From: Macquaria australasica
Lineage: Eukaryota > Chordata > Actinopteri > Centrarchiformes > Percichthyidae
Direction: 5' to 3'
Assembly (NCBI GenBank): GCA_005408345.1
Contig: SEMN01000489.1
Span: forward strand, 62,001 to 126,000
DNA length: 64,000 bases
Shown: piece by piece, positions 48,350 to 61,860 of the stretch
Position numbering within the stretch: the stretch's first letter is position 1
Layout of the letters: each line of letters opens with the position of its first letter
Notes under the pieces: model-generated
What the model was told of the DNA's origin: nothing
The model's database searches: none
What the model saw: the letters and a program-made list of their open reading frames with translations, nothing else
Made by a program: the position numbers and the translations under genes

Positions 48350-51235
48350 CTGTTCAGCTCTGTGCTTCTAATATTGAAAAGTGCACATTCAAAAATCCTC
48401 ATATATATCAAGGTCATTTTGCCAGTCATAATGGCTGACTAATACAAGTGAGTCATCAGCTGTTCCTAAAGTCAGTTCATCATTTTGCTGATGTAAACAC
48501 CAGGATTGAGTTCCACCAGCTGTAAAAAATGCATTCCTTGAAAAGCCCTTATACTGGTCTTAGTTTAGTAGCAAACAGTACAAATATTTACAGTACCAAA
48601 CAGGGTTACACTATTGAAATGAAACAAATGTCTTGAGACTAGACGAGCCCTTTTTAAGTGAAAATGTGTTACTAAGAAAACACATTTTATTGTGGCACAA
48701 ACAGCCTATGAACCTGACCTGCCTATGTCTTGTTATTGGTAGTGTTGCTTTTATTAACTATAGAGGTACGTACAGTACACGAGACCTCCTCACAAAAAAT
48801 GACAGCATTTGTCATTTGCTCAAATGCCTAAAACACCTACCTTAACAGCAGATTTGTACCAACAGTCAACTGTGATATCTTTTAAGGATGACCACAATCT
48901 TAGCCTCAACAACATTGTTTTTGAAACCTGAGTGTAGTGGCTTAATAACTTTCCAGAGCCATTTAACAACATAGGGGGAGTGATTTCAACGCACAAACAT
49001 TAAGTCCAGCACGAAAACCCATTTCAAAAGGTCCATCTATTTCCATTTGGATACAGCATTGTGCACGTGTGGGGTTGAACTGTTTTTCACTATCAGGATA
49101 CAGTGAGCAGATGGATCCTTTCGGAAGGCAATAACAGAAGTATCATGTTCTTAGTTTGAAGGACTTGGTGAGATACGTGTACGTGTTTTAGATTTTTCAA
49201 AATCAACCAGCTGTATTTTTCCATCTCGAAGAGAATGAAAAGTCTGAGAGCTTCTCTGTGAAATTCTGAGGTCGGGTGGCAGAGACACGTCCTGTGACAG
49301 GAAGTTCATTTCTGCTCTTGATGTGTTTACAGCAGCCAGGCCTGGCTTTGAACTCAGTTATGATTATGTTTAGCTCTGTGCAGAAAGCCTGAGACTTCAC
49401 TAGTGCTGAAGGAGATAAAATTTAAGGCCACTTAACACCAAATACAGAAACACTTTAACCATCGACATGTCTTTATCCAAATAATTATGAAACCTTGGAA
49501 TAAACGTGAACTAATGTTGGAAATCGCTTGTATTTCTCTCACACACTGCAGTGATTTTGATTAGTTTTATTTTGACATTTGACATTGAATAGTGGCATTT
49601 GTGTCTTCACATTCTTGTAAACCTCTCCTCCAAATCTGATCAGTGTAAATGAAATATTTTAGTTTTGTTCTAGACAGCTACCTATTCTGGAGAAAACTTG
49701 ATTGGAGCTGTTTGGAGCTTCTAGCAGCTGAGGATGTCCAACACCACTGCTAGAGAACATGCTGAGAAACCTAAATCACTCTATGGGTGTAAAGAACAGA
49801 GAGAGACAGAGAGGGAGAGAGACCTCCAACCTTGTCTTGTGTTTTGAAGCAGAGCTTTATTAAGTCTCTGGTGAAATATTTATGTGGCTTTAAATCAGAG
49901 TGCTGCAGTTTCAATAAAGCAAACTTCCCCGCTCCTCATGAAATACAGGGCTGCACTCAGCCAGAGGTTCAGACATCTATCAGAGACAGAGCGGTGGGCA
50001 GCAGGAGGCCTGGAGGCTGCCTGCAGATCGCCTCCTCAGTTATCGTCTCCAGACATTCAGTGGTATCACCGACGCAGCCTTGATGCTGGTTTCGTCTGGT
50101 CCATTTTTTGTGCCTGATTGGTCATTTCGTGGCTGCTAATAAACACCCGTTTGTGGCCAGCTGGGTAAAGTGGTTTTGCTGAGGTTTATGCAGATCAGAC
50201 AGTACAGTGCACTGTCGGTATGACATCGTGCTTGGACTTTTCTGCACACATCGCAAACACGAGCACAAAGCCTATTTTTTGTGGTTTTAGTTGGCGGCGG
50301 CACGCACACTGACCGTTACAAAATCACATAAACCCTTTTCATGCATGTTGAAGGTTGGAAGTTGAATTTCATTACCAAACAGGTATACTATCTTCTGTAC
50401 CAGACTGATTAGCCACTCCACACAGATTCCAGGCTCATAATAAAATCATTCGCAGTATACAGTAGCAGGTGTCTTCAACATGCAACCAGAGCTCCAAGAA
50501 AGACATGGGACATCATTAATAATTGAAGCAAAACTGGAAACACAAAAACAAGATTTTCTTTGGTGTCAGCAGAATGAGACGAGCAGATGTGACTGACTGT
50601 GACTGAAGTCCACTCCAACACTGCCTACAGTTTTCCTCCAATGCATCCATCCAGTTTGTACTGCTCTGTGCCAGGATTGTGCTTGCACTAGTTTCAGGTA
50701 GTTAGAGGCCTTTGTGTCACTCACCAGCACTGAGCACACTTTTTTTTATTCAGGGCAAGATAGACTAGTGCCTGTTTATGCAGTTTGTGCAGCTATGTTT
50801 AAATAAAATAAACCCACTGAACAGCTACCAGCCCATAATGACATTCTGTCAGCACAGACATGGAACTGGACGGCCTGGATGGCCTGCCATGAGTAACTGT
50901 AACCTGCATCTCGGGTTGCTAAAACCTCCAAATCCCCAGAAAATAACTCAGAGGACATGACCTCCGAGTTCTCAATAGAACCTACAGCCCTGGAAACAAT
51001 TAATGCAGCAGCACTGGCAGCGGAAAGAGCAAGATATGTTTTCATTTAACTCAGCTGTTAGCTTCTCAAATGTAAAGAATGATCCATGATCAGCAGCATG
51101 CTTATCAGAAAATAATGCCCAGTGTAGAGGCTTATTTATATAGAAATAGTTTATTCAGAACAATTAAATGTAAATTTCATGAAGATAAATATAATTATAG
51201 TTCAATATAATTCTAATATACATAATTCAACAGAC
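48350..51235. other. Gene-free DNA, no feature seen
   Basis: No recognised gene or clear repeat; AT-rich single-copy-looking sequence. Confidence 0.35.
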
Positions 51236-51303
51236 AAATCCATCTACCATCTATACCCACTTTGCATGGGGGGATGCAGCCTATCCTAGCTGGATGGATG
51301 CAT

Positions 51304-51782
51304 TATAAGAACTGGATAGCGGACCCAAAGATGGCGCCTATTCAGTCCAATAAGAATTGCTCGCCTGGCACATACGCCAAAAAAAGGTCCTATCTTCTGG
51401 GTGTACTTCCGGGTTATGTGGCCCACTGACTATGTGCAGTAGTGTTTCTCCCACTGGCCCCGCCCGCGAGTTCCCGCTCTGCCCATAGACTTTACATTGT
51501 GATGATGTCACAGATTTCTAAATGGCTTTTCTCGGCTCTCGGAACGTTTTACAAATATAAAACCTCCATGGATCAAAAATACATAACAGAAAGAGTCATA
51601 ATTGAACTCGTTTGCAGTTGGAGGTGTCCTGTCAGCAGTTTTACAGACGTCTCTTTTACAATGGTGGCCTATGGGGAAAATACTTTTGGGCCGCAGGGGA
51701 ATTTTTCGCTGCAATACTGCAAGTGGCCACTGAAAGAAATTGGAAGCAAGGCTGAGCGGCGGAGCCGTATCCAGTTCTTATA
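51304..51782. mobile_element. Non-autonomous DNA transposon with 15-bp terminal inverted repeats
   Basis: The left end 'tataagaactggata' (51304-51318) is the perfect inverse complement of the right end 'tatccagttcttata' (51768-51782). The 479-bp interior is not related to any transposase I recognise, though it leaves a fortuitous open frame at 51442-51783. The terminal TA on both sides could be a Tc/mariner-type target duplication. A fragment of the 42190 repeat (51240-51297) lies immediately to the left. Confidence 0.75.
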
Positions 51783-51789
51783 GTACATC

Positions 51790-52925
51790 CATGGTATAAA
51801 CCTGCCATTGGCCGACTATTTCAGTCAGAATTCTCCTCCCCTTCAGCTTTTCAAAGTCCCCTTCGCTACGTGAATCAACAACAACAACCTCCGAGCTAGC
51901 AACCTACATGATGAAAATGGCAAGTCCGCCCCACTGACACTATTTTACTTAGCACCACCGAACATAATTGTGATTGGTTTGAAGAAATACAAACAAGCCC
52001 GGACATTTTTTCCCCCTATAGCAGCAATGTAACACTATACTAAATATATCACTGCTTACAACTTCTATATACTACTAAATGAATTAATCTTTATTTACTG
52101 TATGTGGAGTACTGATTCACTTTGGTGCAGATGGGAACAGTGGTGAGCTGATCAACCGAATTTTCTCTAAATTGTTAGTGCGATCATCCATGTGTCTGAG
52201 ATCAATCAGACTATCAGCTGGTTCCAAGCCTGTTCATGAGCTATGTCAGTCCTGTGGAATGAAGAGCTCCTCTACCTCTGTCTTTAGAAAGGAGACATAA
52301 CAGACACATGCAACAGTCTGCTGCCCTCAGTCTCAGCTCCTCCTAAAGGCAATCTGTAAGTCATGTTATTGTGTCTCAAGTTTGCGGGAAGGAAAACATG
52401 GTCAAAGATGTGAAGCTGCCCTGCTCCCATCCTACATTTTATGGAAAAAAGAAACAAAGACAAGAGATGTGGACATGGGATAGCAAGGTGTATTCATGAT
52501 GGGAAAGATGATTCCAGTTTTTAAGGTTAAAAGCTAAATTACCTGGTAACTGACATCACACACACTACCAAATACACTTTATTGACCAGCAGCCCTGAGC
52601 TCTGATGTCAGACGGTATGTCCCCGGCCTCATCTATCAGCTGATGGACAGAACTCACTGTGTTTTCACTGCTGTCACCAGTGTTCGAATTACACTGAGCT
52701 CAAATACAGTTCAGAGGTAATCTTATTCCATGGTCAGATCAGACCTCCAGTTCTGGAGGCGATACATTTGTCATAAAAAAACCCCCTGGTTTCTAGTTTC
52801 ACAACTAAGTTGTTTCATAACTAATTTGTCATTTTGTGGGAAATCGCTGAGGGACTGCATACATTCTATTCTGAAATCTTGTTTTAGTGGCTGACATGAA
52901 GGAGACACAAAGGTGTGTGATGGGG
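51790..52925. other. Gene-free DNA, no feature seen
   Basis: No recognised gene or repeat. Confidence 0.35.
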
Positions 52926-52930
52926 AAGTT

Positions 52931-53563
52931 AAAGGGAAACTGGTATTTTTAAACCTGGGCCCTATTTTTTATTTATTTATTTTTTTACAAATTTTAGTTA
53001 AATGACTAATACTTACCATTAGTTTTGGAAGTGGTCCAGTAGATCACCTCTGCCGGCATCCGCGACCGGACTGCAATGGCTGTAATGTAATCCTTGCAGG
53101 CAATTGCGCCCGTTAAAAGTACATCCACTAAAAGTGCTTGTTTTTGTCACTGACAGGCTCAGACTGTTATGCGGAGTGTTGTTAAAGAGTAAGATCCTTT
53201 TTGTTTAACCAGAAACAGAAGTCTCACTCTGAAATCTTGCAAGAGGTTGAGTTGTTGCAGGAAGACAAACTGATCTTACTCTCTAACAGTCTGTATCTGT
53301 AGAGATTCTTTCCATAATGTTGTCAGACACTTAGAATAACAGTGTGAGCCTGTCAGTGGCAAAAACAAGCACTTTTAGTGGACATACTTTTAACGGGCGC
53401 AATTGCCTGCAAGAATCACGTTGCAGCCTTTGCAGTCTGTTCGCAGATGCCGGTGGAGGTGATCTACTGGACCAATTCCAAAACTAATGGTAAGTATTAG
53501 TCATTTCGACCCTAAAATTTGTAAAAATAGGGCCCAAGTTTAAAAATACTGGAGTTTCCCTTT
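52931..53563. repeat. Large palindromic MITE, 633 bp, arms over 220 bp
   Basis: The left arm, 52931-53171, is an inverse complement of the right arm, 53336-53563, with few mismatches. Examples: 'aaagggaaac' / 'gtttcccttt' at the tips and 'caattgcgcccgttaaaagt' / 'acttttaacgggcgcaattg' inside. The 164-bp centre has its own inverted pair ('gttaaagagtaagatc' / 'gatcttactctctaac'). A lone end of the same element is at 54785-54860. Confidence 0.9.
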
Positions 53564-53988
53564 GAGCCTTTCCTGCATGCTCATAGACAGAGTGGATACT
53601 CAGCTTTAATGTAGCCGGTCATTGAGAATCTGACACCACCTTGTTTTTTGGATCAAAACAAATATCTGTAATAACAGAACAAAAGCTTGCAGGTAACCAA
53701 TGTGATCCGCCATCTTGCTCCTACTGTTTACTTCCGTTGTGAATTGTGCAACACCCTCCATTGATGACGTGTCCTTGATTACAATGGTTCAGCTCAACAC
53801 TGATGGAAACTAGATAGCACCAAGGTTCCAAGAATCCTGAACAGAACCGGTTCAAGAACCAGACCTGATCTGGTGGAAAGAGGGCAGGAGAGTGGCAGTA
53901 ATTGCAGCCTGAGTTCTGTCTGTCTGCAGAGGAAACGATCACAAGAGGTGAATTGCCAGCTGAACACTTTACATGAGAGGGGGACAGA

Positions 53989-54030
53989 AGCACTTATGGA
54001 GGAACACTTCTCTAACCCTCCATAAGTGCT
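53989..54030. repeat. Perfect 14-bp hairpin
   Basis: AGCACTTATGGAGG at 53989-54002 and its inverse complement at 54017-54030, spacer 14 nt. It may be the remnant of a small inverted-repeat element; no function is visible. Confidence 0.75.
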
Positions 54031-54784
54031 CTTATCCCTCAAGTAAATCAGAACATTTGTGTCCTGAAACACAACTGAGAGAATGAATGTTGATGGAAAC
54101 CTACCAATGCTAATGTGTGTTTAATCTTTCTCAAAGATTTATTCCAGTGACTTCAGTAACACCACTGAAGTAAGTAAAAAAATCCTACCAACCTATAAGA
54201 AGTGACACCTTGTTGTAGCATTTCGTGCAAACTGTAATGAACCTCTACATCTCTCTGAAAAGGATCTGTGTAATTCTCTGATCTAAACGAATATCTACCT
54301 GTTTTAAGCTCTGTGATTGGATGCTCTATGGGAGTCATATGTTGTTCATCTTTTATGCTGATGATTCAACAAGGAGAGAGAGTTTCATGTCCATCCAAGA
54401 CTAGAAGTGCTTGCTTATTAGGAAATAAATAGGACTTTAATTTCCAGAACCCTGGACGCTGAAAGAACTCCTCCCACTTCACACCTCTGTACAGAAATCA
54501 CATCTCATTACATTTCTGGGTTTTAAGGTCAGGCTTTTTTTTTTTTTGCATTTAATTGTTTCTACTGCCATTTATGCTCCTCATACATATGTCTGTAAGT
54601 TAGGGGGCAGGCTGTAAACCACTCTGTGACTGGAAAAGATGGTGAAAAGCCACATCGTCCCAAACAATAACAAAACCTTCTGGAGTCTGCCTCACCTGCC
54701 CCTCTCCTCACCTGGCTTTCATAGAGGTCATCAAGGAATGAAATCAGTGTGATGTATTTGTTTTTGTTTACCCTCCTACGTCTG

Positions 54785-54860
54785 ACAAGTATTAGTCATT
54801 TAGACCCCAAAATTTGTAAAAATAGGGCCCAGGTTTAAAAATACCAGAGTTTCCCCTTTA
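54785..54860. repeat. Solo end of the 52931 palindromic element
   Basis: 'caagtattagtcatttagac', 'caaaatttgtaaaaataggg' and 'cccaggtttaaaaatacc' match the right terminus of the 52931-53563 element. Confidence 0.8.
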
Positions 54861-55282
54861 TAGCTCTATCCCTGTTTCCATGATGGTTGAAGTCCTTTTG
54901 AAATGAGGGTCTGTAAATCTTGAAAGCTCTCTCCTCAGTAACTATAGCAGCAGCTAGAAACAGTAGTAGTGCTATCAGTAGGAGTTGTAAGAGGCCAAAA
55001 ATGTGTGCAGGATAATAATAAAGATGAAATTCACTAAAGAAAATGCATGTGCTTTGAAAAGGTTGAGAGGTGAAGTCATTAGAAAGTCTGAAAGTCTTGA
55101 AAAGCGATTGTTTGGAGCTGAGGCAATTTATTTGGTTTTCTAGTTATCATGTTCCCGGGTCTTAAATGCCTTGTGAAATTCTTTGGGGTTTCCAGGCAGT
55201 GCAGTCAGCATGAAGCAGAAACAAAGAAATTATCCCTTTTATAGCTAAGTGTTTTTGGCTGTTGACTGTGTCCCTCCCCCCG

Positions 55283-55284
<2 letters not shown>

Positions 55285-55374
<90 letters not shown>

Positions 55375-55413
55375 TATGTGCCTCTCCTTTTCTCTCTCTC
55401 TCTCTCTCTCTCC
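55285..55413. repeat. (AC)43 microsatellite followed by (CT)n
   Basis: AC repeat 55285-55370, then after a short gap a CT-rich tract at 55394-55413. Open frames running through it are low-complexity artefacts. Confidence 0.95.
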
Positions 55414-55919
55414 CTCTCTTGTTGAAAGGACTCTCTCCCTCTGCAGCCGGAGCCTTCACACCAGTTTTAAACAGTGTCCACAGTCTCAGCAGCTTATCTA
55501 AACTACTGATTATGAGGCGAAAACTAAGGCAAACATTAAAAATGATTACCTTAAATATTTCTTCTAATCTAATCTGAACTTCAAGCAGTAATCTAATTAC
55601 TTGCTTGAAGTTTAACCTATAAGGCGCTTCCAGACATTTTGAATGGGCGACAGCACCGCTGTAGGCTCCCAGCATCCTCGAGTCCTACTGACATCCTGTA
55701 CTATACAAGTGGTTAAAGTAAGGGAAATGGCTAGCAGTAGGACATGATTAATATAGTGAGCTTTGCTAATATAAAGGTTGTTTATTGATCCAGAGTAGAT
55801 CATCAGACTATGAAGCTGATGTTGCTCCCAGATTGAGCATTGATCTGTCTGTTCACTGCAGGTGAAGAGGTGAGCTCAGTTTTGTTTCTGTGGTTGTCAT
55901 GGTCACACAGCGATAGAAT

Positions 55920-56290
55920 CATATCAGCAGAATTTAACTATTGGAGTTGGTTGAGGTGGAGCTCATTTATAACTTCTTTATATAGGGTTGCAATGAAGTT
56001 ATGAAAACAGTCACTGATTCATTTTTTGATAATTGACTAATCGAGTAATTGTTAAAGTGTTTTGTTGTTTAATTCAAATATTACATACTGTTGGGTGGTT
56101 GAATATAATTTTTTTTTTTTACAATGCATCATCTTCATAATAATGTAAAATCCCTCTGACATGTAGCGCCAGCAGTTGTATAAGTGCCACAAAATGGAAA
56201 TACTTAAGTACTGATACTTGTACTAGTGCAGTACAAGTATCAGTACTTGAGTATATCTACTTAGTTACATTTGGCGCCTGGATAATTCAT
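55920..56290. repeat. Dispersed repeat copy with 23-bp hairpin
   Basis: 'ggaaatacttaagtactgat' and related blocks match the 26010 and 62040 copies. At its end 56202-56224 and 56230-56252 form an inverted pair of 23 bp (one mismatch, loop AGTGC). Confidence 0.65.
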
Positions 56291-56439
56291 CCTTGACCCT
56301 GGAAACTGCACAAAACAATCTTAGCTCAAGGTCTTACTGGATGTCTGCAGCTGTATCAGCTGTGTGGACATGAATAAGGACTCGTGGAGACGTGCTCAGA
56401 ATCAAGGACTGTTTCAACATCTACAGTTCAAACTGAGCA

Positions 56440-56525
56440 AACAACATCTGCTCATGAAGACCATGTAATGTGGTTGAAAGCTCAACAACATGCGAGTAAG
56501 TGGACTTTGAGTCAATCAGAAATAA
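56440..56525. repeat. Half-copy of the 37383 MITE family
   Basis: 'ctgctcatgaagaccatgta', 'ggttgaaagctc' and 'gagtaagtggactttgagtc'. Another short piece lies at 57600-57650 ('ttgatgaagactgtaatctg', 'gttgaaagctcaggaaaa'). Confidence 0.6.
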
Positions 56526-56529
56526 AAGG

Positions 56530-58682
56530 AGGTTCAGGCGTCACACCTCCCTAATTACAGTAGTCAGCAGTTAAATTATTCAACCATAAACGTCATATTT
56601 GACTAACCTGAATCAGGTTAGTTGCCTAACCATAACCAGCCCTAATTGACTATGCAGTCCAGTCGAGATATGAACTCCTGAGCATTCTGCCTGATGCGTT
56701 CACATCCAACAGAACCAGGTGAGTAATAAGAGACACATAATAAGGGTGGCAGTGGCTGGTCAGCGCCCTGTGTGGTAGCTCGCTGCCATCTGTGTGTGAG
56801 CGTCAAAAAGCTTTAAAGTGCTTTGGATGAAAGTGCTGTATAAATGCAGTCATTGGTGCATGTTAACAGAATGTATATGAAGCTGCATGTATGTAGGGGC
56901 GGGTCATTAAGGAAACATCATCATGTCATAGGCCTTCTCCAAACCACCAACAACAGGCGGGATTAGCAGACACCCTGTGTTGGTGTGTGTGTTGTTCTTT
57001 TGCATTCCCACACTGTGTGTGTTTGGACCCCTGACTGTGTACACAATACACATGAACAAATAAAGCACATAATAATATACTCATTGAGAAATCTGTTGAT
57101 GTGTGCTATATCAACAATTACTGCACACACTATAATGCAGTGTTGAGTGTATGTGAGGATATGTTTTATGTATTTATTCTAAATGATGTTGACTTCTGTA
57201 CCATACCTGGTGTATCACCACTGAATGAAGGCTTGATAACACATTATAACCCAACTCCAATCACATTAAAACATTTCTATCCCTCTCTGTACTGAAGAGC
57301 ATTATTTGTGTAGCAACAGTTAATGATTACTACCCTGGGGTTGGAGGGGGGGTTGTATGTGGAGCTGACATGTTCATGTTCTCCCTGTGTTTGTTTCACC
57401 CCCACAGTCTGAAGACGTGCAGGTCTAGTCAGGCATATCCAAGATGTACCCAGCCTCTCACGCAATGCATGCTGGCATTGGCTCCAGCCTATAGACGGGG
57501 ATTACCATCTCCCCCGATACATAACAACCACCTGTTATCATGTGACCAGAGCTCCATACTTAAATGTAGGCCATGTAATGACAACTGAGCCAACTCCATT
57601 TGTTGATGAAGACTGTAATCTGCAGTTGAAAGCTCAGGAAAAGCTAGGAACCTGCAGCCAACATAAATAACACTTCAAATTTTGAAATTGTAGTTATTCT
57701 ACACTCGTAACTAATGAAAAGCAACTCAGAGATTCTCAGCCCTCATTCAGTTCTTTGACAAATGAGAGATATTTGTGTGCTAAACTCTTTGATCAGATGC
57801 TGTACTTCAGCCTTGTGTAGATGTTGAAAATGGAACCACACCCTAAAGAGCAGCCAGCTCTCCTGTTTCTCCCCGTGGTGAACATGCTCTGAGGCTGACA
57901 GAGGAGAGAAGATACCTCGCTCCAAACCTCAGCCTGTGATTACAGTTTTTGATGATTATAGTTTTCAATAGAGTTACTGCAGAGCTTCATCTCAGCCACC
58001 TCACCACACTGTGACTGCAGGGGCGTTGTCCAAAGCGCAGCCAGAATCTGTCCTGCACTGGAGTCCAGGGACGACAGACTATCTGTCATCACCTTTGTTC
58101 TGGAGAAGAAGAGCCTGTGGTATGAAGCTAAAATTGCGTTCTGCTGAGACAGAGTCATGGACACTAAGAGAAAATGGGAAATAGTTCTCTCTCTCTGGTA
58201 TTCACTCCTTCAACCTCTGCAGTCTAAAACTAAGTTGAATTTGGAGCTAGCTTCAACATTTTCTGGCCTACAGTACTTTAATAAAAGGGCAGTTTTGAAA
58301 CAAATTAGGACAAAGACTGAAAAAAAGAAACTATTCATGCTTGTTTGGCCTTTTTATACCAGAGAAAAAAAAAGACATGGGACCACATCAGACAAGAAAA
58401 CAATGCCCACAGCTTGTAATTATGTTTGAAATGTGGTAACTAGAATATCGAGATTTCCAATTATTTTCAAAGAAGACAAGAAAGAAAGGAGCCTTCAGGA
58501 GATATAAGTCTTTGCTTCACATGGTTCCACTTTACAGGCTTGAAGAGAAACAAACAAATTGCACCTCATTTGGTTGGGCTGGGTATTTTTAACTGCTTTT
58601 GGCTGGCAAAGCCGCAGCACAATCAATTGCATGCTCGAGAACAGCACTGACTCGGCAGAAAAAGCTATGCCATATGTAAAAC

Positions 58683-58685
<3 letters not shown>
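56530..58685. other. Gene-free DNA with repeat fragments
   Basis: 57395-57520 is an inverted fragment of the common repeat at 42190 ('cagtctgaagacgtgcaggt', 'tgctggcattggctccagcc'). 57600-57650 is a short piece of the 37383 MITE family. No gene recognised in the rest. Confidence 0.45.

Positions 58686-58687
<2 letters not shown>

Positions 58688-58768
<81 letters not shown>
58688..58768. repeat. (AC)40 microsatellite
   Basis: Uninterrupted AC repeat of 81 bp. Confidence 0.97.
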
Positions 58769-58769
<1 letters not shown>

Positions 58770-58771
<2 letters not shown>

Positions 58772-60600
58772 GGTGTGTACAGTATCCAGTCGTTTTACAT
58801 GAGAAAGTTGCAGCTCTTTCTGTTTGTGGCCTGGCTTGACTCTCCCTAACAAGACTGAGTCAGCAAGCAGTAAACTGACTGGCTGGACTGGTGGATGCTG
58901 AGCCTGGGGAGTAATACTGACCACTACAACTCCAACTCAAGCTGCTTCAACTTACATGCAAGCTTCATGTGCAGATGATAGGCCTGTCTGCATGAATACA
59001 GAGCAAAGCCCACACTTCTCTGTCTGCAACAAACAATCCTGCAACCCAACGTCCAGTCTGTGCTGTCAAACATCTGAAGTCTTCACACCTTTTGATTCCT
59101 TCCTCTTTGAGAGTGTGTGGGCTTTCAGGGAGGTGCCTCTCTCTCTCTCTCTTTCTCTTTCTTTCTGTGTGTGTGTGTGTTATTAAATTAAGGCATCTTT
59201 GAAAGTACAGAATAGACTGGCATTTGTTCTTGTTGGTCCTCTTAAGCACAGCCAAGATTCTCTGTCTGATCTGTGTGTGTGTGTGAATTCCATGTTACCG
59301 TCTGTTGCTCTTATTACATTAGCAGCATTACATGCCCCTCAACAAACCATAATACAAGGTATCTAAAAGAGAGATTTAGTATAGTAAATGTAAGAGAGAC
59401 TAAATGCAACTAGATTAAAACGTAAAGCAGCAAAGGTCTCTAACACGTTACATACTAACCATGATGAGAACTAAAACTTACTTTGTTATGTGCACACATA
59501 TAAACAATAATAAACTATAATTAAATCTTATTTTCACACGCTGGTGTCAGTGTCCTGTCATGGTTGGTCCTGTGCAGCCTGTGAGAACACTGGTTGAATG
59601 TGTTCTGAGTCTCTGGAGGAGCTCTGTCTGTCAGCTCAGAGAACATAACCCTGATCATGTCATGAAGGCTACACTTTTATAATACATGGCCTGCTCAACA
59701 GATTGGGGGTGTGGGCATTCAGCAGGCCTTGAACATCTGATGAGAGTTCATAAATGGCATTGTGGGAAATGTAGGCTCCAGTGTGTTTGGAACTTGCACC
59801 ATACTACAGACTATAAGACTGGATATCTCGGGCCCTGCTGCTTCAGTGTTCAAGGTCAAGAGAGAAATAGCTGATCAGAAGTCAGATCTGTCCCTGTGCT
59901 GAGCCGAGCTAATCCTCTATTATTTTTGTGGAGTTCCCATTCCAGAGGTGCAGTTTTTGTAGTAAATTTTACACTTTCTGGCTGTTACGCAATAAATGGC
60001 TCAGTCATGCATACAGCCCTCTCTCTCTCTATTGCTCTCCTTTATACACCACACACTCCCTCTCTCTCTTTTGAAAAACCTTTTAGAGATTTTCTGGAAG
60101 CCCCCTGATGGGGGCATTTGTCTTGTTAAAATGAGCACTGGAAGAAATTCTTAATCAATGATGTATTAACAGCTTAATAAAACTGGTTACTTGTAAATAC
60201 TTGAATCAGATCTTTTTGACAAAAACCCCTATGTGTTTTTGGAATAACAAAAAGAGCCCTGACAGCAAAAATCATCCAGCGGTCTCATTTTCATCCAGGA
60301 ACAAAATGCCAGTGGAATGGGGTAATTCCACGCTCTCAGTGATGTTTCCCATGGTTCAGGATTTTCTAGAAATGACGGTCAGGATCTTGAAACAAGACAG
60401 AGTGAGATGGTAGCAGTCTGCCTGCACTTCCAGCTACACTTCCTGATTTTGTTATAGCAACACATGGCACACCCAAATCCCCAAATGTCTTTTCTTGTCA
60501 GGAAAACACAAGCATAGGTTGTTTAAAACTGCTGGAACAATCAACTGGTGGTAGGTGTAGTTAAACTACCTAAACTACTGATACAACAATAACAATTGGA
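58770..60600. other. Gene-free DNA, short CT/GT tracts only
   Basis: Short CT (59139-59152) and GT (59166-59180, 59271-59284) runs. No recognised gene. Confidence 0.35.
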
Positions 60601-60602
60601 CA

Positions 60603-60810
<208 letters not shown>

Positions 60811-60964
60811 GCATTCAGAGTGTTTGAAGACGGGGGCATTCAAACTTTTCATGCAAGGAGCTTATGACACTTTACCTTATTTTTTCTACAATATGAAGTC
60901 CTGGGCCATGAGGCTTTTCATTTAAGACACTATCTTAATGAGTGAGTTTAAAGCACTTTGTGGT

Positions 60965-61860
60965 GTACACTTGAATCTACAGGAGGATGATTTTTATCAC
61001 TTTTCAGTTTCACTCAGCAGTAAACCTCACTCCTAACAGGAACAGTGATGCTGGGTCTGTCAGCTGAGGTGGAAGTCTTGTAGCGGAGATTTGAAGTCCA
61101 TCACGGCGACCTCAGTCTGCTCTTGTTCAGAGTCATAAGAGACAATGTTAGCTCAAATGTATATGTAGAGCCAAATAAACTGAGCATCCTTTTGGCATGG
61201 TGCCACGTTTACAGAAATCTGGACTTTTCTAAACCCCTTCTCAGCAGAGAAAGGCTTTGAGAACAAGTTCATGTCCTTCTCACTGATAGCAAAACCTTGA
61301 ACGTGCTGGTTAAATTCTGTGATCACTGATGTGAGCACAGTCACATACTGTAGTTTTGGGACACTGAAGATCATTCGTGCAGCACTGTCGTCACTGATTT
61401 GCTTCTCAAAAATCAAAGATTACCAAGAAATGATGTCATGTCTTCACACATCTTTTCCTCGTTGCTTTTGTTCAACATGTTCAGATGGTCAGTGAGATCA
61501 ACTATTAAAGTGAGGTCTGCCAGCCACTCAGGGCTGCTCAGTTCATTCAAAAAGCGTCCATTTCAGATCCCAGAGCCGCTCCAGAACTGTCACAGGACTA
61601 CTGAGCATCAATTTCTGACAGGAAAGTATCAAACTCCTACTGATTAAGTGCTCCTGATCGGATGAGATTAATAGTTTTCACCACAGTACTCATCACATCA
61701 CCTACTTCCTTAGCTTTCTGCACACCATTGGTTGGAACTCTGTAAACAGCAGTCATTTCGCCACCGTATGTGGAATCTCCTGCATTCACTGTCCACGTTT
61801 TGCTTTCTTGCCGCCACATTTAGTGTCTGTGACTGTCAGGCCTCGTAGTGACACCTAGTG
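60965..61860 (-). mobile_element. hAT-type transposase-derived element, copy 3 (inverted)
   Basis: Minus-strand counterpart of 35660-36560, with the same broken protein segments (EKQISDDSAARMIFSVPKLQ and ITEFNQHVQGFAISEKDMNL) and the same deletion at 'gctttttgaatgaactgag'. It extends further 5' than copy 2 on the transposase side (frame 61819-61637: NGVQKAKEVGDVMSTVVKTI) but has its own small deletion near 61600. It carries no intact frame. Confidence 0.8.

Noticed and set aside
51442..51783. 113-codon open frame
   Set aside because: Lies within the non-autonomous DNA transposon and ends at its TIR; no resemblance to a transposase.
55205..55675. 156-codon open frame through an AC repeat
   Set aside because: The Cys-Val run is translation of a microsatellite; the same applies to 7330-7584, 58495-58924 and 60596-60790.
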